A stretch of 64,000 nucleotides of DNA from Hymenobacter cyanobacteriorum (GCF_022631375.1 NZ_JALBGC010000003.1:372001-436000); one strand, 5' to 3'. Positions 16,936 through 25,963 are shown, numbered from the stretch's first letter. Made by a program: numbers and translations. The notes: generated by a model not told the origin, from the letters alone.

Positions 16936-18759
16936 CTACTTGGATTTTATCTCAAAAACGTAGGCCGAGAGCGGGGCCAGCGTGAGGTTAAGCGTGTTGC
17001 GCGGCTCGTCGTCGGTGAGCAAGTTGGTGTAGGTGTAGAATTTCTTGTTGCTCAGGCCCATTTTCGTCATCACATCGGCGGGAATGGTGATGGTAGGCTT
17101 GTAGGTTTTCTCCGAGCTGAAGTTCACCACTACCAGCACCTGCTGCTTGTCGGTGTAGCGCAGGTAGGTGTAGAGGTGCTTCTGGTTGTACTCCTTGCCT
17201 AGGTTGTTGGCGTCCTGCAACTCGTAGAAACGGCCCTTGCGGATGGCCTCGCTCTTGCTCGTGGCATTCAGCAGGCGGCTGTAGAACTCGCGCAACTGCT
17301 TCTGCTCGTACACCAGCTTGCCGCCGTCGAACTTGCCCTGGTTCAGCCATTTCTGGTGCTCGGGCACGCCCCAGTAGTCGAAAATGCTGGTGCGGCCGTC
17401 TTCGCTGCTGAAGCCTTCGGTGCCGTGGCCGGGCTCGCCCACTTCCTGCCCGAAATACAGCATCACCGGGCCGCTGGCCAGGGTGGCAGTCACGGTCATG
17501 GCCGGAATGGCGCGTTTGGGGTCGGTGGCAAAGTCCTTGCTGGCAATGCGCTGCTCGTCGTGGTTTTCCAGAAAACGCAGCATGTGCGACGCGAAGCCGT
17601 TGCTCTCCTCCTTCCACACTTTGGTAATGTCCTCGGTGGTGCCTTCCTGGCGCATCAGCTTGCGCAGGTCGTCGTAGAGGCCCACTTTGTCATACAGGAA
17701 ATCGAAGTGGCCCTTGTCCAGGTAGGTTTTATACTCCTTCGGATTGTAGGCTTCGCCGATGAACACCAGGTCGGGCTTCACCTTTTTCAGCTCCGGAATC
17801 ACCCAGGCCCAAAACTCGACGGGCACCATTTCCACCATGTCGCAGCGGAAGCCATCGACGTTTTTGCCGGCCCAGAACACGAGGATGTCGCGCATCTTCT
17901 TCCAGGTGTCGGGCACGGGTTCGAAGTGAGTGGCGCGCCCGTTCTGGTAGTCCACGCCGTAGTTCAGCTTCACGGTTTCGAACCAGTCGTTCACACTCGG
18001 CGCTTCCGAGAAAACGTCGTTGCCGGTGGCTTTGGCGGGGTTTTCGGCGTACTTGCCGTCTTCGCGCGGACCTTTCAGCGGGCCGAGCGGGTTGTAGCTG
18101 GCGGGCACCACGAAGGCCTTGCCGGGCAGGTAGTAGAAGTTGTTGTTGGGCGCGAAGGCTTTGGTTTTGTCGTCGGTCGCGCCCAAATCCACTACGCCGG
18201 CCGGCTTGGCGTCCGACTTGTACGAGCGGGCCACGTGGTTCGGAATGAAGTCCATCAGCACTTTCAGGCCGTGGTCGTGGGTGCGCTTGATGAGGGCTTC
18301 GTACTCGGCCATGCGGTTTTTCACCGTCACGGCCAGGTCGGGGGCCACGTCGTAGTAGTCCTTGATGGCGTAGGGCGAGCCGGCGCGGCCCTTCACCACG
18401 TCGGCATCATCGGCCGGAATACCCTGGCTGGTGTAATCCGTCATGGTAGCGTGCTCAATCACGCCGGTGTACCACACGTGGCTCACGCCCAGGGCTTTGA
18501 TTTCGTCCAGCGCTTTGTCGTTGATGTCGTTGAACTTGCCGCAGCCGTTTTCGGCAATGGTACCGTAGGGCTTGTTCAGGGCCACTTTGTTGCCGAACAG
18601 ACGCGTCATCAGCTGGTAGATGACGAGCTTATTGTCCTTCGGAACCTCGGCGGTAGTGTTGGGGTCGGTGGCTTGGGGGTGTTTTTTATCCACGGGCGGG
18701 TTGGGCAACGAGAAGGCCGCCAAAGAGAGGAGGCCGCCGGCCAGCAACAGTTTTTTCAT
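16936..18759 (-). CDS. GH13 alpha-amylase family protein, exported
   Basis: Exported glycoside hydrolase of 607 residues with an N-terminal signal peptide (MKKLLLAGGLLSLAAFSLP). The four GH13 regions are present: DFIPNHVAR, GFRCDMVEM (catalytic Asp), FIGEAY (catalytic Glu) and FLENHDEQRI (transition-state Asp). It should cut alpha-1,4-glucan in the periplasm or outside the cell. The small C-terminal domain ends APLSAYVFEIKSK, typical for amylases. It lies beside the sugar transporter and near a second GH13 gene. Alpha-amylase-type activity is well supported; exact specificity is not. Confidence 0.92.
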   Translation of the reverse strand: MKKLLLAGGLLSLAAFSLPNPPVDKKHPQATDPNTTAEVPKDNKLVIYQLMTRLFGNKVALNKPYGTIAENGCGKFNDINDKALDEIKALGVSHVWYTGVIEHATMTDYTSQGIPADDADVVKGRAGSPYAIKDYYDVAPDLAVTVKNRMAEYEALIKRTHDHGLKVLMDFIPNHVARSYKSDAKPAGVVDLGATDDKTKAFAPNNNFYYLPGKAFVVPASYNPLGPLKGPREDGKYAENPAKATGNDVFSEAPSVNDWFETVKLNYGVDYQNGRATHFEPVPDTWKKMRDILVFWAGKNVDGFRCDMVEMVPVEFWAWVIPELKKVKPDLVFIGEAYNPKEYKTYLDKGHFDFLYDKVGLYDDLRKLMRQEGTTEDITKVWKEESNGFASHMLRFLENHDEQRIASKDFATDPKRAIPAMTVTATLASGPVMLYFGQEVGEPGHGTEGFSSEDGRTSIFDYWGVPEHQKWLNQGKFDGGKLVYEQKQLREFYSRLLNATSKSEAIRKGRFYELQDANNLGKEYNQKHLYTYLRYTDKQQVLVVVNFSSEKTYKPTITIPADVMTKMGLSNKKFYTYTNLLTDDEPRNTLNLTLAPLSAYVFEIKSK

Positions 18760-18777
18760 GATGCGGCAAGATAGTTA

Positions 18778-18867
18778 GTTGTCAGTTGTTTGTTGTCAGT
18801 TGTTAGATGGTTATCAAGTGTTGCTATTTGCTCGGTTACTGACAACTGACAACAAACAACTGACAAC
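18778..18867. repeat. Palindromic intergenic repeat, TTGTCAGTTGTT family
   Basis: A 26-bp perfect inverted repeat (18778-18803 with 18842-18867) and a 38-base loop, between the amylase and SDR genes. The same family occurs at 62405-62502. Confidence 0.9.
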
Positions 18868-18874
18868 GAATCGG

Positions 18875-19582
18875 CTACCATTCCTGCGTGAGCGGGTGCA
18901 GCATCAGCTCGTCCACCACCACGTGGGCGGGGGCTTCGAGCACGTAGCGCACGGCCTGGGCCACGTCGGCGGGGCGCAGGTGGGTTTTCTCAGCCTCGGG
19001 ACTGCCCGGCGTGGTGTCGTTGAAGTAGGTATCGACCAACCCGGGATAAATGGTGCTCACCTTGATGCCGTGCGGGCGCACCTCCTTGCGCAGGCTGGCC
19101 AGCACGGCATCCTGGGCAAATTTGCTGGCGCCGTAGGCGGTGCCGTGCGAAAAGGTGCGCTTGGCCACGTCGGAAGTGATGCCCACGATGTGGCCGCGCT
19201 TCTGGGCCTTGAAATGCGGCACGGCGGCTTTGCAGAGCAGGAAAGTGCCCTTCACGTTGGTGTCGAAAATGCGGTCCCACTCCTCGCCGGTAAACTGTTC
19301 CAGCTCGGCAAACGAGCCCACGCCGGCGTTGCAGATGAGGATGTCGAGCCGGCCGTAGTGGCGCAGGGTTTCGGCTACTACGTGCCGGGCATCTTCTTCG
19401 TCGGCAATGTCGGCCACGATGCTCAGGCCGCGAGTTTTGTGGGTGAGGTCGCTCAGCTCCTGCTCGCTGCGCGATACGGCCACTACGGTCGCGCCCTGCA
19501 GCGCCAGCAGCAGCGCAATGGCTTTGCCGATGCCGCGACTAGCGCCGGAGATGATGACAACTTGGTTGGTGAGGTCGGTCAT
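18875..19582 (-). CDS. SDR family oxidoreductase
   Basis: Classical short-chain dehydrogenase/reductase of 235 residues. The cofactor loop is GASRGIGKA (about residues 14-22), followed by ICNAGVG (about 84-90) and the active-site pair in YGASKFA (Tyr/Lys). An arginine after the second strand (SRSEQELSDL) suggests NADP(H). The substrate is not predictable; related proteins are YdfG-like 3-hydroxy acid dehydrogenases. The gene is immediately flanked upstream by the inverted repeat of the GxxExxY unit, which separates it from the second amylase. Confidence 0.9.
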   Translation of the reverse strand: MTDLTNQVVIISGASRGIGKAIALLLALQGATVVAVSRSEQELSDLTHKTRGLSIVADIADEEDARHVVAETLRHYGRLDILICNAGVGSFAELEQFTGEEWDRIFDTNVKGTFLLCKAAVPHFKAQKRGHIVGITSDVAKRTFSHGTAYGASKFAQDAVLASLRKEVRPHGIKVSTIYPGLVDTYFNDTTPGSPEAEKTHLRPADVAQAVRYVLEAPAHVVVDELMLHPLTQEW

Positions 19583-19595
19583 GTAGTGTTGATAG

Positions 19596-20085
19596 TTGAT
19601 TTCACCGCAGAGGGCGCAGAAGCTTTCGCAGAAGAGTCGCAGAAAGTTCTATTCCGTCAGGCCGTTGACTTTGCGAAACATGCCGTCTTTGATGCGGGCT
19701 ACATTGAAGTTAATCAGTAAGCCCAACTTGTGCCCGGACAGTTTGAGATAAGTGAGCAACTGCATATGATGAACATCGAGCAGCGAATCAACGGTTTTTA
19801 GTTCTACAATTACCCGGTTTTCTACCAGCAAATCTAGCCGGTAACCTACGTCAAGCTGGATGTTTTTGTACACCATTGGCAATGCGACTTGGTTTTGAAC
19901 CAACAGGCCAGCCAGTCGCAACTCATGGGTCAGCGCCGCCTCGTAGGCAGATTCCAGCAACCCCGGCCCTAAAGCCACGTGCACATCATAAGCAGCCTTG
20001 CGAATCAGATAAGAAATGTCGTTTTCATGCATTACCTTCTGCGGTTCTTCTGCGAAAGCTTCTGCGCCCTCTGCGGTGAAATCAA
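19596..20085. mobile_element. GxxExxY gene unit bounded by 52-bp inverted repeats
   Basis: Two 52-base arms (19596-19647 and 20034-20085) are inverted copies with 3 mismatches; the outer 40 bases match perfectly, with the core CACCGCAGAGGGCGCAGAAG. They enclose only the 127-codon GxxExxY gene and leave 1-2 bases between arm and coding region. The unit of 490 bases sits 13 bases upstream of the SDR start and 2 bases from the amylase stop. This looks like a compact mobile unit with no transposase of its own. Mobility is inferred from the structure. Confidence 0.7.
19649..20032 (-). CDS. GxxExxY protein, PD-(D/E)XK nuclease-like
   Basis: Small protein of 127 residues with the family motif GLLESAYE (about residues 24-31, G-x-x-E-x-x-Y). 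A nuclease-like core follows: Asp in GYRLDLLVENRVIVELKT with the Asp...GluLeuLys arrangement of PD-(D/E)XK enzymes (about residues 63-79). These proteins are recurrent in bacterial genomes and have no established function. Here the gene is exactly enclosed by 52-bp inverted repeats, as expected for cargo or a driver of a small mobile unit. Family assignment is firm; nuclease activity is inferred from the motif. Confidence 0.88.
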   Translation of the reverse strand: MHENDISYLIRKAAYDVHVALGPGLLESAYEAALTHELRLAGLLVQNQVALPMVYKNIQLDVGYRLDLLVENRVIVELKTVDSLLDVHHMQLLTYLKLSGHKLGLLINFNVARIKDGMFRKVNGLTE

Positions 20086-20087
20086 AT

Positions 20088-21977
20088 CTACTTCCGCAGT
20101 TCCACCACCCAGGCCGTGTGGGCGGGTATCGTCAGATTTTTCAGGTCGCTGATGGTTGCGCCGCTCACCACTTCTACCCCGGAAGTAAACCCGTCCGTCC
20201 GCTCGGCAAACCGATTGCCGTCCACCTTCTTCTCGTCTTTGGTGTTGTTGGCGATAATCATCACGCTCTCGCTGTCCGAGTAGCGGAAGTAGGTGTACAC
20301 GCCATCCTGCGGAATGAACTGCATGAGCTTGCCGCTGCTCAGCACCGGGTGGGCCTTGCGGTAGTTGGCCAGTTTGCTCACGTAGTCGAATGCCTCGCCG
20401 GCTTGGCCGCTGGGGCGCGTGGTGAAGTAGTTGGTTTTGTCGCCCGGAAAACCGCCCGGGAAGTCCTCGCGCACCTTGCCGTCGGGATTCGAGAAGTTCT
20501 TCATTAGCACCTCGGTGCCGTAGTATAGCTGCGGCGTGCCACGCAGCGTCAGCAGCCAGGCAATGCCGGTTTTGAACTTGCCGAAGTCCTCGCCAATCAC
20601 CGAGTAGAAGCGGCTCATGTCGTGGTTGTCGAGGAAGGGCACGTTGCGCGTGGCATCGGTATACAGCCAGTCGCCCTGCAGGGCGTGGTAGAGCTTGCTC
20701 AGGTCGCCGTTTTCGGTCTTCAAAGCGTCCGAAATCGCGAAGCAAATCTGGAAATCGAGCAGGCCCGGCATGTTCGACTTGAAGCCGTTCACGGGCGGCA
20801 AAATGTTCTGGGCGAAGAAGGCCTGCTCGGCCTCGGTGCCCTCCCAGGCTTCGGCAAACTGCGCCAGCTTGGGGTATTCCTCCATCGTGGCCTGGCCAAA
20901 CTGCATCAGGAACTGCGGGTTGGAATAGGGGTAGGTATCAATGCGGTAGCCATCGAGCCCGGTGCTTTCTACCCACCACAGAAAGTTCTGAATGATGTAG
21001 GTGGCCACCAGCGGGTTGCCCTGGTTCACGTCGGGCATCGTGGTATCAAACCAGCCGTCGTTGAACAGCGTGTAGTCGCGCTTCGAGCCGTAAGGGTCGT
21101 TCAGGGCGAAGGCGTTATAGTTGCTCCGCGTGAACTTGGGGAAGGCGTGGAACCAGTCGGCCGCCGGCTTGTCCAGGAACAGGTGGTGGTAGCTGCCCCA
21201 GTGGTTGAGCACGATGTCCTGCACCACTTTCAGGCCGTCGGCGTGGGCGGCTTTCACAAACTGCTGGTACTCGGCGTTGGAGCCGTAGCGGGGGTCAATC
21301 TTGTAGCAGTCCGTTACGGCGTAGCCGTGGTAGCTGGCCTTGGGCATGTCGTTTTCCACCACTGGCGTGGGCCAGATGGTCGTCACGCCCAGCTTCTTGA
21401 AGTAGTCGAAGTGGTTCTGAATGCCCTTGAGGTCGCCGCCGTGGCGGGCGTACATCGAGTCGCGGGCCACGCGGGGGGCGCGGGTGCCTTTCACCACGTC
21501 GTTCTTCACGTCGCCGTTCGCAAACCGGTCGGGCATCAGCATGTAGATGAAGTCGGCCTGCGTGAGGCCCTGCGTGCGCTGGGGGTCGGTGTTGCGGGCG
21601 CGCAGCTCGTAGCTGTACGTGAGGCTTTTGCCGCCCTTGAAGCTCAGTTTCAGCTGGCCGGGCTTAGCATCGGGGCTGATGGTGAGGTTGACGACGAGGT
21701 AGTTGGGGCTCTCCAGTTTCTGCTGGCTCTCCAGCGTCACGCCGGGGTAGGCGGCCAGCATGGCGGTGCTGCCCGCGATGCCAGGCGCATTCACCAGCAG
21801 CTGCAGCTTGGGGTTTTTCATGCCCACCCACCAGTAGGTAGGGTCGATGCGCACGGCGGGCGCGGCTTTGGCAACGGCCGTAGCGGTAGCGGCCGGGCCG
21901 GAAAAAGGGGCCGTGGCCGATGATGCGAAGGGCAGCAGCAGCCCCGCGGCGGCCAGCAAAGTTTGTGGGAATTTCAT
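20088..21977 (-). CDS. GH13 cyclomaltodextrinase/neopullulanase-like amylase, exported
   Basis: Exported GH13 enzyme; the ATG at 21977 is chosen because it starts a signal peptide (MKFPQTLLAAAGLLLPFAS), giving 629 residues. An N-terminal beta domain (about residues 45-140) precedes the barrel, as in neopullulanases and cyclomaltodextrinases. GH13 regions: DIVLNHWG, GYRIDTYPY (catalytic Asp), FAEAWEG (catalytic Glu), FLDNHDMSRF. The C-terminal beta domain ends TIPAHTAWVVELRK. It resembles SusA-type periplasmic enzymes, although no susC/susD pair is nearby. Likely hydrolyses imported or surface-released maltooligosaccharides. Confidence 0.92.
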   Translation of the reverse strand: MKFPQTLLAAAGLLLPFASSATAPFSGPAATATAVAKAAPAVRIDPTYWWVGMKNPKLQLLVNAPGIAGSTAMLAAYPGVTLESQQKLESPNYLVVNLTISPDAKPGQLKLSFKGGKSLTYSYELRARNTDPQRTQGLTQADFIYMLMPDRFANGDVKNDVVKGTRAPRVARDSMYARHGGDLKGIQNHFDYFKKLGVTTIWPTPVVENDMPKASYHGYAVTDCYKIDPRYGSNAEYQQFVKAAHADGLKVVQDIVLNHWGSYHHLFLDKPAADWFHAFPKFTRSNYNAFALNDPYGSKRDYTLFNDGWFDTTMPDVNQGNPLVATYIIQNFLWWVESTGLDGYRIDTYPYSNPQFLMQFGQATMEEYPKLAQFAEAWEGTEAEQAFFAQNILPPVNGFKSNMPGLLDFQICFAISDALKTENGDLSKLYHALQGDWLYTDATRNVPFLDNHDMSRFYSVIGEDFGKFKTGIAWLLTLRGTPQLYYGTEVLMKNFSNPDGKVREDFPGGFPGDKTNYFTTRPSGQAGEAFDYVSKLANYRKAHPVLSSGKLMQFIPQDGVYTYFRYSDSESVMIIANNTKDEKKVDGNRFAERTDGFTSGVEVVSGATISDLKNLTIPAHTAWVVELRK

Positions 21978-22090
21978 AGAAAAAGGGCGTAAAAACAACC
22001 GTACGGCCAAAAGTACGGCATTTGCGCAAGGGCTCTGATGCGCAACCGTTTCCACTTTTCGAATATATTTTTCCGGCGCTTCTGCCCACG

Positions 22091-22124
22091 AAAAAGCCCG
22101 CCCCCAACCGGGAGCGGGCTTCTG
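22091..22124 (-). terminator. Terminator of the secreted lipoprotein gene
   Basis: On the minus strand AAGCCCGC (22121-22114) pairs with GCGGGCTT (22101-22094) and runs into TTTTT, about 40 bases after the stop at 22160. Confidence 0.7.
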
Positions 22125-22159
22125 CATATTTGCTGGCGGGCAGGGCGGCGCAAATACTG

Positions 22160-23611
22160 CTATTGCAGCTTGGCCAGCCAGAGCGAGGCATTCAGGTGCA
22201 GCTTGGCGTGGCTGGCAATTTCAGTCCAGCCGGGGTACACGGTGTTGCCGGGGCTGCCGGTGCCGTCGTCGGCCGGCGACGAATCGGTGACGCACACCAC
22301 GCGGCCCGTGCCGTAGGTGCTGCTCAGGCACATGATGTTGCTGTTGCCCTGGGCGGCAGTGCTCTGCCAAATCAGCGGCGTGGCGGCCGAGCCCGAGGTT
22401 TTGGTCATCGTGGCGCCGTTCGAGAACTTCAGTTGCGTCACGGCGCCCTGCGAGCCGTTCAGAATAACGTTGGTGCTGCTGGCCAGCACGTTGCTGCTGG
22501 TTTCCGAAATATTGGTGAGGTTGATGCTGTAGCCGAAGGGGTTGGCCTGCACCGAGTTGTTGGTCATCAAATCATTCCAGATGGCAGGCGAGTCGTACCC
22601 GTCGTTGTTGCGGTCCGACACGTCGTGGTCGGAAATCATGAACAGGCCGCCGCCGTTTTTCACGAAGTTGATGATGGCCGTTTTCTCCGAAGCCGAGAAC
22701 AGCGTGTTCGGCTCATCCACCACAAACACGCTGTAGTTGGCCAAATCCTGGGGGTTCGAGGTGTTGCCGTAGGTAATGGCCGTGCCCACGGGCAGGTTTT
22801 CCACGGTGTTGCCCAGTTTCACCAAGGCCACGCCCCACGCCGATACCGCGCCGGCCCAATAGGTTTCGGAAGTGCTGGCCGTGATGCCCGAAGCCGCGGG
22901 CGTGGGATAGCGCGGTACTACACCGCCGTCCACGTCCAATACCCAGTCGGCATTGCCAGCCGTTTCGGCGTGCGTGGCATCAAACAGGAATTTCTTGCCC
23001 CCGGTGCCCGTGCCGCCGCCGCCACCGCTGCTGTAGCTCTCCACCGTGATGTTGTCGATGTTGATGCGGTTGGTGCTGCCGTCGGTTTTGCGCACCTGCA
23101 GGCGCACGTTGCCGGCGATGTTTACCGTGAACGAGGCCGTGCTCAGGCTCGTGCTGCTGCTAGTGATGGTGCTGCCCACTTTGGCGTAGCTGCTGCCGCT
23201 GTTGGCGCTGGCCCACAGCTCCCAGGTGCTGGCGGCGTCGGTGCCGTACTTGGCGTGCGCCACGGTTACTACGCCGGCCCCGCCGGTCAGGTCGAAGTTC
23301 ATGCTCAGCGAGCCGCTGTTGCGCACGCGGGCCGACCAGCTGCCGGTTTTGGCATCGGCCGTGGTGTTGCCGATGAGGGCGTCGTTCAGCGTCCAGGAGC
23401 CCGAGCCGAGCGTGACGCTGCCGGTGGTGTAGGCCGTTTTGGTGCCCGTTTCAAACCCTTCGGGAAAGCCCGGGGCTGATACGTTCTGGGAAACCACAGC
23501 AGCCGTGGGAGCGGCAGCGGGCGTCAGCTCCGACTTCGAGCAGCTGGCAAACAGCGCGGCCGCCCCCAGCAAAGGAGCCACCAGATAGCGAGCAGTGAAA
23601 TTCATGCGCAT
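22160..23611 (-). CDS. Secreted lipoprotein with lectin-like and amidotransferase-like parts
   Basis: Exported protein of 483 residues with lipobox ALFASCSKS (Cys at about residue 24). Residues about 50-195 form a beta-rich region (GSWTLNDALIG, LQVRKTDGSTNRINIDNITVE) like domains that bind sugars or sit beside extracellular nucleases. A Gly/Thr linker follows, then a segment starting FLFDATHAETAGNADWVLD with FVVDEP and GGGLFMISDHD, reminiscent of glutamine amidotransferase-fold DUF4350-type domains. I cannot assign an activity. Its location in the amylase cluster suggests, without proving, a link to polysaccharide handling. Confidence 0.6.
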   Translation of the reverse strand: MRMNFTARYLVAPLLGAAALFASCSKSELTPAAAPTAAVVSQNVSAPGFPEGFETGTKTAYTTGSVTLGSGSWTLNDALIGNTTADAKTGSWSARVRNSGSLSMNFDLTGGAGVVTVAHAKYGTDAASTWELWASANSGSSYAKVGSTITSSSTSLSTASFTVNIAGNVRLQVRKTDGSTNRINIDNITVESYSSGGGGGTGTGGKKFLFDATHAETAGNADWVLDVDGGVVPRYPTPAASGITASTSETYWAGAVSAWGVALVKLGNTVENLPVGTAITYGNTSNPQDLANYSVFVVDEPNTLFSASEKTAIINFVKNGGGLFMISDHDVSDRNNDGYDSPAIWNDLMTNNSVQANPFGYSINLTNISETSSNVLASSTNVILNGSQGAVTQLKFSNGATMTKTSGSAATPLIWQSTAAQGNSNIMCLSSTYGTGRVVCVTDSSPADDGTGSPGNTVYPGWTEIASHAKLHLNASLWLAKLQ

Positions 23612-24149
23612 AGGGTTGAAAAAGAAACGTTAAGGTGAACAACAGAGCGCCAAATGTAGCCCACCCAAACAATGAAATTGTTAATTTATAGGTTAAATAA
23701 TTATGTCATTTTCAAAATCTGTGCTAAAAAACGTGAAGATTTAATGAATTTGATTATATTATTGGATTAACAGATAATTGAAAATAATTATCACCAGATA
23801 TAATCAGGCAGGTAAAGTCATTCTATTGTCCGCTTGCGGTTTACCAGCCGGCCAATCACCCTGCGTTTCCGCCATCCGCAAGCCCTAAAGCCTGCTGACG
23901 TGCCTCGAAACTTCCCGCCCGAAGAAATTTTACCACTAACCGGCTGGCTGATATTGCCTTGACACTGTTGGCGTTGGGCAAAATGCTAACGTTTGCTTAA
24001 CTCAGTGCTCAATATCAGCGGGTTGCGATTTTTCCGCAAAGCTTCGGACCTTGCGGCCCTAAGGCCCGGCGGCCGTGCGCGGCTCCGCCTCATTCTTCAC
24101 CCCGTAACGTTCACTCCGGCGCGCCCCTGCGGCCCGCATTCGCTAGCTT
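23612..24149. other. Intergenic region upstream of the phosphorylase gene
   Basis: About 540 bases between divergent genes. The part at 23670-23820 is strikingly AT-rich compared with its surroundings. A minus-strand TACATTTG at 23658-23651 could be the -7 element of the lipoprotein gene. No ORF, tRNA or inverted repeat was recognised. Confidence 0.5.
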
Positions 24150-25802
24150 ATGGCTTTCACTTTCAAACCCTACACGCCCGCCGCCAAATACAAGACGGCC
24201 GCCGCGTATTTCTCGATGGAATTTGCCGTCGACCAAGCCCTCAAAACCTACTCGGGTGGCCTTGGCTTTCTGGCCGGCTCGCACATGCGCTCGGGCTTCG
24301 AGCTGAAGCAGAACCTGGTGGGCATCAGCATTCTGTGGAGCTTCGGCTACTACGACCAGGACCGCGACCCCGAGCAGGCCATGCGCGCCGAGTTCCGCCA
24401 CAAGCACTACTCTTTCCTACAGGATACGGGCATTGTGTTCCCCATCACCATTCATGGGGCCGATGTGCACGTGAAGGCGCTGTACCTAGCCCCCGAGGTG
24501 TTCGGCACCGTGCCCATGTTCTTCCTGACCACGGATATTGAGCAGAACGACCACCTCTCGCGCACCATCTCGCACCACTTGTACGACCCGGACTCGGCGG
24601 CCCGCGTGGCCCAGAGCATCCTGCTGGGCGTGGGCGGCGGCAAACTGCTCGACGAGCTCGGCCGCAAAACCGACGTGTACCACCTCAACGAGGGCCACGG
24701 CCTGCCGCTGGCGTTCTACCTCTACGAGAAGCACGGCCGCGACCTGGCCGAGGTGCAGAAGCGCTTGGTTTTCACCACGCATACCCCCGAGCTGGCCGGC
24801 AACGAGGAGCGCCCCATGAAGCTGCTGACCGACATGACGTTCTTCGGCACCATGCCCGAGGAGGAAGTGCGCCGCCTGGCCCGCATCGACCACGGCGACC
24901 AGCTGAACTACACGCTGACCGCGCTGCGCTTCTCGCGCAAAGCCAACGCCGTGAGCAAGGTACACGGCACGGTGGCCAATGAAATGTGGAGCCACTACGA
25001 AGGTGTTTGCCCGATTATCCCCATCACCAACAGCCAGAACGGCACCTACTGGCGCGACCCGCAGCTGGCCGTTGCCCTCAAAAGCAAGGACGATGCCGCC
25101 CTGCTGGCCCGCAAGCAGGAGCTGAAAAAGGACCTATTCAAGATTGTGGCCGACCAGACCGGCAACGTGTTCGACCCCAACGTCATCACCATCGTATGGG
25201 CCCGCCGCTTTGCCGCCTACAAGCGCGCCGACCTCATCCTGCGCCATTTTGAGCGCTTCGTGGAGCTGGCCGCCAACGCCAAGCATCCCATCCAGATGAT
25301 TTGGGCCGGCAAGCCGTATCCGAAGGATTTCGGCGCGGTGGCCTTGTTCAACGACATCATCAAGCGCACGGCGAATCTGAAAAACTGCGCCGTGCTGACG
25401 GGCTACGAGCTGGGCCTGTCGGCCGCCCTGAAGAAGGGTTCCGACATCTGGCTGAACACGCCGCGCTTCCCGCGCGAGGCCAGCGGCACCAGCGGCATGA
25501 CCGCCGCCATGAATGCCAGCGTGAACCTGAGCATTGCCGACGGCTGGATTCCGGAGTTCTGCCGCGACGGCGAAAACGGCTTCCTCATTCCGATTGTGGA
25601 CGTGACGCTGCCCGACAACGTGAAGGATGATGCCGAAGCCACTGCCCTGCTCGACGTACTCGAAAACACCGTGCTGCCGCTGTACTACGACCAGCCCAAA
25701 AATTTCCTGAAAGTGGTGAAAACCGCCATGAAGGACGTGGAGCCCGAGTTCGAAAGCGCCCGCATGGCCCGCGAGTACTACGAGCTGCTGTACAAAGCTT
25801 AG
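24150..25802 (+). CDS. Alpha-glucan phosphorylase-like protein (GT35) lacking the PLP lysine
   Basis: Cytosolic protein of 550 residues, the short form of glycogen/starch phosphorylases (GT35, TIGR02094-like). Diagnostic segments are YFSMEFAVDQALKTYSGGLG near the N-terminus, HLNEGHGLPLAF, and EASGTSGMTAAMNASVNLS (about 445-463) followed by ADGW. In typical phosphorylases the last motif reads GNMK or SGMK and the lysine binds PLP; here a threonine takes its place. The usual ITNGVH segment reads ITNSQNGTYW. It belongs functionally with the amylases and transporter as an intracellular glucan enzyme, but phosphorolytic activity is doubtful. Fold assignment is secure. Confidence 0.82.
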   Translation: MAFTFKPYTPAAKYKTAAAYFSMEFAVDQALKTYSGGLGFLAGSHMRSGFELKQNLVGISILWSFGYYDQDRDPEQAMRAEFRHKHYSFLQDTGIVFPITIHGADVHVKALYLAPEVFGTVPMFFLTTDIEQNDHLSRTISHHLYDPDSAARVAQSILLGVGGGKLLDELGRKTDVYHLNEGHGLPLAFYLYEKHGRDLAEVQKRLVFTTHTPELAGNEERPMKLLTDMTFFGTMPEEEVRRLARIDHGDQLNYTLTALRFSRKANAVSKVHGTVANEMWSHYEGVCPIIPITNSQNGTYWRDPQLAVALKSKDDAALLARKQELKKDLFKIVADQTGNVFDPNVITIVWARRFAAYKRADLILRHFERFVELAANAKHPIQMIWAGKPYPKDFGAVALFNDIIKRTANLKNCAVLTGYELGLSAALKKGSDIWLNTPRFPREASGTSGMTAAMNASVNLSIADGWIPEFCRDGENGFLIPIVDVTLPDNVKDDAEATALLDVLENTVLPLYYDQPKNFLKVVKTAMKDVEPEFESARMAREYYELLYKA

Positions 25803-25824
25803 CTGTTTACGGCACAGGTATAGC

Positions 25825-25934
25825 CGTCTGTCATCCTGAACGCAGTGAAGGACCTTATCAAGTTTGAACGGTTGTCGTATGAACGACACGTTCGAGCGTG
25901 GTAAGGTCCTTCACTGCGTTCAGGATGACAGACG
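25825..25934. repeat. Palindromic intergenic repeat, TCATCCTGAGC family
   Basis: A 33-bp perfect inverted repeat (25825-25857 with 25902-25934) and a 44-base loop, between the phosphorylase and SRAP genes. Arms share GTCATCCTGA and GAAGGACCTTA with the copies at 11034 and 31905. Confidence 0.9.
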
Positions 25935-25963
25935 ATTTTGCTATTCTACTAACCCAAGCCGTT

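Noticed and set aside
21978..22127. 50-residue N-terminal extension of the second amylase
   Set aside because: It has no domain and would bury the clear signal peptide that starts at 21977.
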